DNA of 64,000 nucleotides from Gordonia hongkongensis. GTDB lineage: Bacteria; Actinomycetota; Actinomycetes; Mycobacteriales; Mycobacteriaceae. The notes beneath the pieces are model-generated. The model was not told the origin of the DNA, ran no database searches, and saw only the letters and a program-made list of their open reading frames with translations. The position numbers and the translations under genes are program-made. Below are positions 52,028 to 59,456 of this stretch, piece after piece; the first letter of the stretch is position 1; each line of letters starts with the position of its first letter. Location of the stretch: the NCBI RefSeq assembly GCF_023078355.1, contig NZ_CP095552.1, positions 1,302,001 through 1,366,000 on the forward strand, read 5' to 3'.

Positions 52028-52112
52028 CCCCACTGGTTGAGCTGACCCCGCTGGTTGAGCTGACCCCGCTGGTTGAGCTGACCCCCCGCTGGTTGAGCTT
52101 GTCGAAACCAAT
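52028..52112 (-). repeat. Truncated tandem copies of the dispersed repeat after moaE
   Basis: Four copies of CTGGTTGAGCT, spaced by GACCCCG, end in TTGTCGAAACCA at 52098-52111. The TGGTTGAG and TCGAAACCA ends are those of the family, but the middle is lost in the first three copies. Confidence 0.8.
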
Positions 52113-52116
52113 GGAA

Positions 52117-52154
52117 AAGGGCCCCGCACGGATGGTTCATCGTGCGGGGCCCTT
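52117..52154. terminator. Bidirectional terminator between moaE and rpf
   Basis: AAGGGCCCCGCACG, a 10-base loop, and CGTGCGGGGCCCTT form a perfect 14-bp stem between the convergent moaE and rpf genes. AAAA before and TTC after allow use from both sides. Confidence 0.8.
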
Positions 52155-52187
52155 CGTCTGGGTCCCAGATCAGGCGTCGAGCGGCGA

Positions 52188-52841
<654 letters not shown>

Positions 52842-52884
52842 TCAGCTGTCGGGTTCGAGCGAGAGGTGCTCGGTCCCGGGTCGT

Positions 52885-53010
52885 CGTGGTGGTCGCCGCG
52901 ACTTCCGGGACTTAACCCCGAGGACACCTGGTGTGGTGCCCGGTCTCAGGGGATGAGGTTGGGTCCCCCGTCCTCGTTCCTAGATTGCTTGTCGTTCCCA
53001 CCGGCGGAAC
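52885..53010 (-). ncRNA. c-di-AMP riboswitch (ydaO-yuaA type) in the rpf leader
   Basis: The 448-bp gap between rpf and moaD is mainly this leader and the promoter. On the minus strand, GACGGGGGACCCA (52964-52976) and CGGGGTTAAGTCCCG (52907-52921) match conserved blocks of the ydaO motif. Both are set in GC-rich stems, about 100-160 bases before the rpf ATG. ydaO elements are known to precede rpf genes in actinobacteria and to switch off expression when c-di-AMP binds. Boundaries are approximate. Confidence 0.72.
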
Positions 53011-53226
53011 GAGGCTCGGCGCGGCCGGTGGGACGTTATGTCTTGGTTGCTGTGTCGTGACCTCCGAGGAGGACGCTTCGAACAGTACGTCGTTCGTTGG
53101 ACTGAATCACCTGCTTGGACGCAAGCGATTTTCGGCCTGGATCCGGGTCTTCCGACCCACTTCGGCCGTCATCCCAGTTCAACGGGTTAGTAGCCGTCCC
53201 GTGCCCATCCTGTTACCGCACCGTGA

Positions 53227-53242
53227 TGTGACTAAGGTCACA
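53227..53242. promoter_or_regulatory. CRP/GlxR site upstream of the rpf leader
   Basis: TGTGA-CTAAGG-TCACA has two exact half-sites. It lies ~420 bp before the rpf ATG and 15 bp after the moaD stop. rpf genes of M. tuberculosis and C. glutamicum are known CRP/GlxR targets. Confidence 0.7.
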
Positions 53243-53256
53243 GGCCGGGTGTGGCG

Positions 53257-53505
53257 TCAGCCACCGGCAAACGGGGGGAGGACGTCGAGTGTCGTGCACG
53301 TGCCGAGCGCACGCGTCCGATCGGAGAACGCGATCTCGTCGCGCAGATACGAGCAGCGTTCGAGAACCGTGGCGAGGGAGGGGTTTCCGGCGGCGAGGAT
53401 GCCCTCGAGGGCGCCGAGCGGGGTCGACGGGTCGACGTCGATCACCTTCTCCTCGGCACCGGCCGCGGCGCGCGCGGCCGCGAAGAAGCGAACTGTGAGC
53501 TGCAT
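53257..53505 (-). CDS. moaD: Molybdopterin synthase small subunit MoaD
   Basis: The 82-residue ubiquitin-like product begins M-Q-L-T-V-R-F-F-A-A-A-R-A-A and ends P-P-F-A-G-G. The C-terminal Gly-Gly is where the thiocarboxylate forms. It is the sulphur donor for MoaE. It lies 11 bp after moaA in the minus-strand operon (membrane protein, flavin reductase, moaA, moaD). Confidence 0.93.
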   Translation of the reverse strand: MQLTVRFFAAARAAAGAEEKVIDVDPSTPLGALEGILAAGNPSLATVLERCSYLRDEIAFSDRTRALGTCTTLDVLPPFAGG

Positions 53506-53516
53506 CGGACGCGAGC

Positions 53517-54605
53517 CTAGCCGCCGATCGCCGACATCGGCCGATCCGGTTGGGTGAAGCCCGCCGCGTTCACTTCGTGGCCCGCCGCTTTCGCCCACAT
53601 GTTCGCGCGCCACAGGCGCGCGAGGGCGGCGTCGATCTCGTCGTCGGGGAGGGTGCGCAACGCGTGCCGCACGTCGGTTTCCGACGTCGCGAACAGGCAG
53701 TTGCGCAGTGATCCGTCCGCGGTGAGCCGGGTGCGGTCGCAGTCCCCGCAGAACGGCCGGGTGACCGACGCGATCACCCCGACGCGTGCCGGGCCGTGCG
53801 CGCCGCGGTGGCCGTCGACGAGCCACGTGGCGGCGGGCGCGCTCCCACGTGGCGCAGGGTCGGGCAGCAGGGTGAACCGCTTCCGCAGGGTCGCGAGGAT
53901 CTCCTGTGCGGTCACCATCTGTGCTCGCTGCCACGCATGGTCGGCGTCGAGTGGCATCTGTTCGATGATGCGCAGCTCGTAACCGTGCTCGAGACAGTAG
54001 GCGAGCAGGTCGGGGACTCCGGGCAGGTCGCTGCGGTCGGGTACCACGGCGTTGACCTTGACCGGGTCGAGCCCGGCGCGGCGGGCCGCCGCCAGGCCGT
54101 CGAGCACATCGGACAGACGGTCCCGGCGCGTGATCTCGGCGAAGCGGGCCGGGTCGATGGTGTCCAGCGAGATGTTGATACGGCCGAGGCCGGCGTCGAC
54201 CAGACCGCCGACCCGCCGGGTCAGTCCGAGTCCGTTCGTCGTCATCGCGATCTCGGGCGACTGCGGGAGGCCCGCGACGGCGGCGATGACGTCCTCGAGG
54301 TCGCGGCGCAGCAGTGGTTCGCCGCCGGTGAACCGGATGCGCTCGATTCCCAGGTCGCGCACGGCGACGGTGAGTACCCGGATCAGTTCGTCGGTGGAGA
54401 GCACCTGGTCGGTGGGCATCCAGTCGAGGCCCTCGGCCGGCATGCAGTACGAGCACCGCAGATTGCAGCGGTCGGTGACCGAGACCCGGAGATCCTTCGC
54501 GACCCGACCGAAGGTGTCGAGCAACGGCCCGTCGGTGGGCGCGTCGGAGGTCGCTGCTTCCCGCGGGGAGCGGGGCAGCGGCAGTCCGAGGCCGACCGTG
54601 CTCAT
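53517..54605 (-). CDS. moaA: GTP 3',8-cyclase MoaA
   Basis: The 362-residue radical-SAM product has C-N-L-R-C-S-Y-C (first 4Fe-4S cluster, ~48-55), F-T-G-G-E-P-L (~97), the C-terminal cluster F-C-G-D-C-D-R-T-R with a later Cys in L-R-N-C-L-F (~275-300), and a terminal Gly-Gly. It makes 3',8-cyclo-GTP, the first step of molybdenum cofactor synthesis. Matches M. tuberculosis moaA2 in place and strand. Confidence 0.95.
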   Translation of the reverse strand: MSTVGLGLPLPRSPREAATSDAPTDGPLLDTFGRVAKDLRVSVTDRCNLRCSYCMPAEGLDWMPTDQVLSTDELIRVLTVAVRDLGIERIRFTGGEPLLRRDLEDVIAAVAGLPQSPEIAMTTNGLGLTRRVGGLVDAGLGRINISLDTIDPARFAEITRRDRLSDVLDGLAAARRAGLDPVKVNAVVPDRSDLPGVPDLLAYCLEHGYELRIIEQMPLDADHAWQRAQMVTAQEILATLRKRFTLLPDPAPRGSAPAATWLVDGHRGAHGPARVGVIASVTRPFCGDCDRTRLTADGSLRNCLFATSETDVRHALRTLPDDEIDAALARLWRANMWAKAAGHEVNAAGFTQPDRPMSAIGG

Positions 54606-54618
54606 GGTGCTGGGCGAC

Positions 54619-55164
54619 TCACTTCCGGGTCGGGTCCGTGCGCGCCTCCAGGGCGCGGAAGGTGCTGGCGTGGAAGACCAGGGGCTCGATGTCGGGATCG
54701 GCGCGCAAGGTCTCGATCTCCAGCAACACGACGGTGTGGTCGCCGGCCTGGATCTCGTTGTGGATCGTGCACGACAGGTGGGCGGCCGCGTCGGGCACGA
54801 AGACCGCCCCGCGATCGGTGCTCAGCGGCGTGATGCCGTCGAACCGGTGCTCCGACGACCCGGCGAGCTGCTTGCAGAGTTCGATCTGGTCGCCGGCGAA
54901 CACGCTGACCCCGATGGCCGGTGCGGTACGGATCCGCGGCCAGGTCGTCGAGGTGTTCTGGACGCAGACCGAGACGAGCGGCGGGTCGAGCGACACGGTG
55001 GTGAACGAGCTCGCGGCCATTCCGATCAATGTGGTCGAATCCCCGTCACGCTGTTCGCAACACACCGCCACGACGCCCGACGGGAAACAGCTGTACGCGT
55101 CGCGCAGCGCCCGCCCGTCGGAGACGGGGGAGAGATCGGGGGTGGTGTCGATGGTTGTGGTCAC
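54619..55164 (-). CDS. Flavin reductase family protein
   Basis: The 181-residue product has the FMN-binding split-barrel pattern of HpaC-type reductases: F-P-S-G-V-V-A-V (~28), G-M-A-A-S-S-F-T-T-V-S-L-D-P-P-L-V-S (~48-65) and a late G-D-H-T-V-V-L-L-E-I. It would reduce FMN or FAD with NAD(P)H for a partner oxygenase. It is inserted between the Rv0870c-like and moaA genes (5 and 13 bp gaps), so it is co-transcribed with the cofactor genes. GTG 55164 was chosen because of the normal family N-terminus. Confidence 0.85.
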   Translation of the reverse strand: MTTTIDTTPDLSPVSDGRALRDAYSCFPSGVVAVCCEQRDGDSTTLIGMAASSFTTVSLDPPLVSVCVQNTSTTWPRIRTAPAIGVSVFAGDQIELCKQLAGSSEHRFDGITPLSTDRGAVFVPDAAAHLSCTIHNEIQAGDHTVVLLEIETLRADPDIEPLVFHASTFRALEARTDPTRK

Positions 55165-55169
55165 GGTCC

Positions 55170-55379
55170 TCACCTGGCTCGGCGTCCGGCACGGAGTGCG
55201 TACACCAGGCCCAGGACGAAGCCCAGCGGTGCGCACATGGTCAGCAGATAGACGGCGGTCGGCGCGGTGTCGCCGCCGGTCACCAACGGTGTCAGGAACA
55301 ACGCCACGATCGCCAGAATTCCGATCATGAACACGACCCCGGCAGCCTGCAGCAACCGCGGGGAGGATGTCTTCTGCAT
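55170..55379 (-). CDS. Small membrane protein (Rv0870c-like)
   Basis: The 69-residue product has two hydrophobic helices (~10-32 and ~40-62) and a basic C-terminus R-A-G-R-R-A-R. It lies at the place of M. tuberculosis Rv0870c, between moaA2 and cspB, though shorter. Function unknown. First gene of the moaA-moaD operon. Confidence 0.7.
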   Translation of the reverse strand: MQKTSSPRLLQAAGVVFMIGILAIVALFLTPLVTGGDTAPTAVYLLTMCAPLGFVLGLVYALRAGRRAR

Positions 55380-55469
55380 ACCCGCCACGGTAGTGCAACG
55401 CCGGCCGGTGCGACGCCGCGCGATCCGTGCCCGCCGGGTAATGGTGTGACCGCGCGGCGGGGCGTTGGC

Positions 55470-55475
55470 TAAGAT
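55470..55475 (+). promoter_or_regulatory. Possible -10 of the cspB promoter
   Basis: TAAGAT preceded by GTTGGC lies 135 bp upstream of the cspB start. A long leader of this size is usual for cold-shock mRNAs. No clear -35 is seen. Confidence 0.3.
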
Positions 55476-55609
55476 GGTCCGAAGCAGGCGCCTTGCATCC
55501 GTCTGGGCTCGCACGGTCTTCCGCCGTCCGGGCCGCGAGATGGGTGACGGCGTCTTTTGTCGTGACGGGTCGTTTTTCGACAGATCTAGAACAGATGAGG
55601 GTGAGCACA

Positions 55610-56023
55610 GTGCCGACCGGCAAGGTGAAGTGGTACGACGCGGACAAGGGCTTCGGCTTCCTCTCCCAGGAGAGCGGTGAGGACGTCTACGTCCGTTCGG
55701 CAGCGTTGCCCGACGGAGTCGAGGCGCTCAAGCCGGGCCAGCGCGTCGAGTTCGGCATGGCCGCCGGTCGTCGCGGCCCGCAGGCGTTGAGCGTGAAAGT
55801 GCTCGAACCCGCACCCAGCGTCTCCAAGAACGTGCGCGAAGCCGCCCGCAAGGACGTGAAGCGGCACACCCCCGACGAACTGCACGGGATGGTCGCCGAC
55901 CTCATCACCCTGCTCGAGGGCAAGGTCCAGCCGGACCTGCGCAAGGGGCGTTACCCCGACCGCAAGACCGCACAGCGGATCTCCGAAGTCGTGCGTGCCG
56001 TCGCGCGGGAGCTCGACTCCTAG
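55610..56023 (+). CDS. cspB: Cold-shock domain protein CspB
   Basis: The 137-residue product has an N-terminal cold-shock domain ([18 protein letters not shown], then D-V-Y-V-R-S) in which the second RNP motif is intact, and a ~70-residue C-terminal helical tail ([13 protein letters not shown]). Length and sequence match mycobacterial CspB (Rv0871, 135 residues), longer than the common 67-residue type. It binds single-stranded nucleic acid. GTG 55610 follows GAGGGTGAG; ATG 55595 is an alternative. Confidence 0.9.
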   Translation: MPTGKVKWYDADKGFGFLSQESGEDVYVRSAALPDGVEALKPGQRVEFGMAAGRRGPQALSVKVLEPAPSVSKNVREAARKDVKRHTPDELHGMVADLITLLEGKVQPDLRKGRYPDRKTAQRISEVVRAVARELDS

Positions 56024-56029
56024 GGCCGA

Positions 56030-56542
56030 TTACGCGGCGGGCGCGGTCTGAACCGCGAGCTCGCCGCGCGGCAGGACGTCGTCGGCGGGGGTGAGCCGCG
56101 CCGACGCCGAGATCACGGTGAACCCGACCAGCACGCGGTCCGGTTCCGACCGGAGCGTCAGGGTGAAGGTGTCGTCCGCACCCTGCTGCTGCTCGTCCTC
56201 GACGATCCCGCGCGGAGTCCGATAGACCGCCGCGAGGTTCCACGGACCCTGCGCGATCTCGCTCGAGACCGTCAGCATGATCGTCGAACCCACCGGCACC
56301 GGTACGGTTGCGGTCTCGTTCGGCGCGGTGATCTCGGGATCGCACGCGGTCAGCATCAGGTCGCACCACCAGCGCGGATCGACGGTGTGCAACTCATCGC
56401 CGACCGCGACGTGCAGGTAGGGCTGATCGTCGTGCGCCGCGTTGCGGGTCAGCAGGAACACCGACGTCCCCACCACCGCGACGAACAGCACGACGACGAT
56501 CGCGATGATCGACAGAGCCTTCTTCTCACCACTGCTGATCAC
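56030..56542 (-). CDS. DUF2771-like membrane-anchored protein (Rv0875c-like)
   Basis: The 170-residue product has one N-terminal membrane helix (~9-31) and an external beta-rich domain with two cysteines (W-W-C-D-L-M-L-T-A-C). It fits the actinobacterial DUF2771 family and the position of Rv0875c next to an Rv0876c-type transporter. Its ATG overlaps the transporter stop (ATGA), implying coupled translation and perhaps joint function. Confidence 0.72.
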   Translation of the reverse strand: MISSGEKKALSIIAIVVVLFVAVVGTSVFLLTRNAAHDDQPYLHVAVGDELHTVDPRWWCDLMLTACDPEITAPNETATVPVPVGSTIMLTVSSEIAQGPWNLAAVYRTPRGIVEDEQQQGADDTFTLTLRSEPDRVLVGFTVISASARLTPADDVLPRGELAVQTAPAA

Positions 56543-58545
56543 TGACGACGTTGTCCTGTCTGGTTGGGCGGCGGGTGATCGCCGGGGCTGTACGGGCGCT
56601 CACCCCGGGTCTCGAACGGGGCGGTCGACGGGGTCCGGGTGGGCATGCGGGCGGTCGAGGGCCGCGCGGCGTGCGGTCGGGTGTCGGCGTCCGCCGGACC
56701 GGTCCGGGTGGCCGATCGGGCATCTGCCGCGCGGAAGGCGACGGTGGGCGCGGCGTGGTTGGGGCGTCGACCGCCCAGACCGGGGACCAGTGACTTGCCG
56801 CGGGTGGTCATCACCGTCTGCAGCAGCCCGAGGCCGAGCAGTACCGAGACGACCGTGAACCCGATCCACAGGGTCGGCGGCAGCAGCACCCCGAGCGAGG
56901 CGCCGAAGACCCACGACAGCTGCAGCACCGTCTCCGACCGGCCGAACGCCGAGGCGCGGGACTCGTCGGGCAGGTCGTCCTGGATGGACGAGTCGAGGCA
57001 CACCTTCCCGATCGCGCTGGTGCCGGAGGCGACCAGGGCTGCCACGGCGGCCGCGGCGATGTTGCCGAAGATGGCGGCCAGGACCGCGACGACGAAGCAG
57101 GCGGCGGTCGCGCCGACGACGATGTTCGGCGGGTTCTTCAGCTCAAGGCGGGTGCCGACGCCGTTGCCGATCATGTTGCCGACGCCGGCGGCGGCGCCGA
57201 CCGCGCCGAGGAGGAGCAGCTGGGTCCAGTCCGAGGCGTCGCCCTGCTGGGCCTTGGCGTAGAACGCCACGAACAGCGTCAGGAAGCCGGTCAGGATGCG
57301 GATCGTGCCGTTGCCCCACAACCCGGCGACGACCTTGCGTCCGAGTGGCTGGCGCATCTTCGCCGCGATCATCTTCGCGCCGTCGCGAGCGCTCGTCGGC
57401 TGCTCGGAGTCGCCGGGGGCCGATCGCGCGGGCTCGCCGTGGTAGGTGAGGGTCGTCGGGATCTCGCCCTCGGTGGACTCGACCCACGCCGGGATGCGCA
57501 TGCACAGGTAGGCGCCGGCGGCGGCGACGACGGCCAGCCACACCATCGCGCCGGGCAGATGCAGTGGGAGCAGCTGGCCGAGGAGGAACTCGATGGCTGC
57601 GGCGACCGCGCCGCCCACGATCGTGCCGCCGATGAGGCCGAAGGTGGTCAGCCGTGAATTGACCCGGGGGAGGTCGATGGTCGGCGGCACCACACGCGGC
57701 GTGACGGCCGACTTGAGGACGCCGAACGACTTGGACAGCACCAGCAGACCGAGGGCACAGGGATAGAGCACCCATGGGTCGTATTCCAGCTGCTGGGTCA
57801 CGTCGTTCCACTGGACGTTGGTCATGATCAGCAGGGCCAGGACGACGCGCAGTCCGAAGGTCGTGGCCATGGCGATCCGTCGGCCGCGCTGCAGTCGGTC
57901 GAGGAGCGGGCCGATGAGCGGAGCGATGAGGGCGAACGGCGCGATGGTCAGTGCCAGGTACAAGGCCACATTGGTCTTCGACTCACCGGTCGCGGCGGCG
58001 AAGAACAGCGTGTTCGCGAGCGCGACGGCCATCGCGGCGTCGGCGGCGAAGTTGGCGATCACCGGCAGCGTCAGCGCGGTCAGGCCCGACTGGTCGGCGC
58101 CGTCGGCGGTGGCCGCCCGGTGGATCTTGCCGATCCCCCTGCCGGTCAGCTCGCGACTCCGCATCGCCGCGACCCGCATCACCGTCAGCTTCTTGGGTGT
58201 ACGGCTTCCACCGTTCTGGGGCCCGTGGTCGGTCGGCATCGCCCGGGTCGCCTCGTCGGCCGGCGGACGGGCGCGGTCGTCGAGCGGCGGGAGATGCGGA
58301 TTGTGGGTCGGCGGGGGGAGGTAGGCGTTGCGGCCGGGACCCGGCCCGGACGGCGGCTCTCCCCATCCCGGCGCCGGTCGCCGGGTCCGCATCTGCCGCG
58401 TCTCGTCGGCCGGATAGTTCGTCGAACCGGGGTGCTGCGCGGCGCGTCGTGCGCGACCGTCGGGTGGCGGTTGCCGAGGGTGCTGGTCGGCGGGACCCCT
58501 GGGGGCCCCGCGCCCCTCGTCGTGTCGGGAACTCCGTGGGATCAC
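56539..58545 (-). CDS. MFS-type transporter with long disordered ends (Rv0876c-like)
   Basis: The 668-residue product has a ~120-residue Pro/Arg-rich N-terminal tail, about 12 membrane helices between residues ~150 and 580, and a ~75-residue disordered C-terminus. I-A-P-L-I-G-P-L-L-D-R-L-Q-R-G-R-R (~210) is an MFS loop 2-3 motif. It corresponds to M. tuberculosis Rv0876c (548 residues). The start is uncertain: several in-frame starts lie in the tail, and M-R-V-A-A-M-R-S-R near residue 122 could be the conserved beginning. Substrate unknown. Confidence 0.82.
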   Translation of the reverse strand: MIPRSSRHDEGRGAPRGPADQHPRQPPPDGRARRAAQHPGSTNYPADETRQMRTRRPAPGWGEPPSGPGPGRNAYLPPPTHNPHLPPLDDRARPPADEATRAMPTDHGPQNGGSRTPKKLTVMRVAAMRSRELTGRGIGKIHRAATADGADQSGLTALTLPVIANFAADAAMAVALANTLFFAAATGESKTNVALYLALTIAPFALIAPLIGPLLDRLQRGRRIAMATTFGLRVVLALLIMTNVQWNDVTQQLEYDPWVLYPCALGLLVLSKSFGVLKSAVTPRVVPPTIDLPRVNSRLTTFGLIGGTIVGGAVAAAIEFLLGQLLPLHLPGAMVWLAVVAAAGAYLCMRIPAWVESTEGEIPTTLTYHGEPARSAPGDSEQPTSARDGAKMIAAKMRQPLGRKVVAGLWGNGTIRILTGFLTLFVAFYAKAQQGDASDWTQLLLLGAVGAAAGVGNMIGNGVGTRLELKNPPNIVVGATAACFVVAVLAAIFGNIAAAAVAALVASGTSAIGKVCLDSSIQDDLPDESRASAFGRSETVLQLSWVFGASLGVLLPPTLWIGFTVVSVLLGLGLLQTVMTTRGKSLVPGLGGRRPNHAAPTVAFRAADARSATRTGPADADTRPHAARPSTARMPTRTPSTAPFETRGERPYSPGDHPPPNQTGQRRQ

Positions 58546-58632
58546 GCAGACGATTGTTCCTCATCTCCGACTGTGGTCGCTTGAAGCGGGTCGGTTGTGT
58601 GGCACACGTCGGCGGTATTGCACACTGGAGCG

Positions 58633-59439
58633 GTGACTCAGGTTGGTGACGGCGAACGGCACGGTGACACCGAACGGCTGCTGGCAGCCGTCGACATCGC
58701 GCGGTCCGCGCTGCTCGATGAAGGTCAGCGGCCCGGAGCGCACCGGCGCAGTGTCGCCGAGGGCGACTGGGCCGCCGCGCACTACTTCGATGCCGAGCTG
58801 ACGGGCTACCGGGGCTGGCAGTGGTGCGTCGTGCTGGCGGGCTCCCCGGGCAGCGACGAGATCACGCTCAGCGAGGTCGTGCTGCTTCCGGGTGACGGCT
58901 CGCTGCTCGCGCCGCCGTGGGTGCCGTGGTCGGAGCGGGTCGCGTCGGGCGATCTCGCACCGGGCGATCTGCTCGCCGCCGAACCTGACGACCCGCGTCT
59001 CGTCCCGAACCAGATCGACACCGGCGACGAGTTCCGATTCGAGTCCGAGTCCGTGGAACCCGACGACATCGGTCAGGTCGCGGGCGAGCTGGGCCTCGGC
59101 CGCAAGAGACTCCTGAGCCCGGAGGGACGCGCCGAGGCTGCGCAGCGCTGGTACGACGGCGACTTCGGTCCCGGCTCGGAGATGGCGCAGGCCGCGCCGT
59201 ACTCGTGCTGTACCTGTGGTTTCTACGTCCCGCTCGCGGGTGCGCTGCGCGCCGGATTCGGCGCCTGCACCAACGAACTGGCCGCCGACGGGCGCGTGGT
59301 GTCGGCCGAATACGGATGCGGTGCGCACTCGGACGTGCAGGGCCCCAAGGGGAACGGATCGCCCGCGTACGACGCCTACGACGACGGCGCGATCGAGGTC
59401 GTCGAGATCTCCCGGGACGCGGAACCGGCCCGGACCTGA
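58633..59439 (+). CDS. DUF3027 family protein (Rv0877-like)
   Basis: The 268-residue product has E-G-D-W-A-A-A-H-Y-F-D-A-E-L-T-G-Y-R-G-W-Q-W (~38-60) and S-C-C-T-C-G-F-Y-V-P-L-A-G (~193-205), a likely metal site, both typical of DUF3027. It is divergent from the Rv0876c-like transporter gene, as in M. tuberculosis Rv0876c-Rv0877. GTG 58633 chosen; GTG 58597 would add 12 residues. Function unknown. The ATP-binding protein gene follows after 17 bp. Confidence 0.82.
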   Translation: MTQVGDGERHGDTERLLAAVDIARSALLDEGQRPGAHRRSVAEGDWAAAHYFDAELTGYRGWQWCVVLAGSPGSDEITLSEVVLLPGDGSLLAPPWVPWSERVASGDLAPGDLLAAEPDDPRLVPNQIDTGDEFRFESESVEPDDIGQVAGELGLGRKRLLSPEGRAEAAQRWYDGDFGPGSEMAQAAPYSCCTCGFYVPLAGALRAGFGACTNELAADGRVVSAEYGCGAHSDVQGPKGNGSPAYDAYDDGAIEVVEISRDAEPART

Positions 59440-59456
59440 TCCGGCGCGAATCGACC

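Noticed and set aside
53517..54456. Minus-strand 399-codon frame running through moaA into moaD
   Set aside because: Only its last 82 codons (from ATG 53505) are MoaD; the rest is the wrong frame of moaA.
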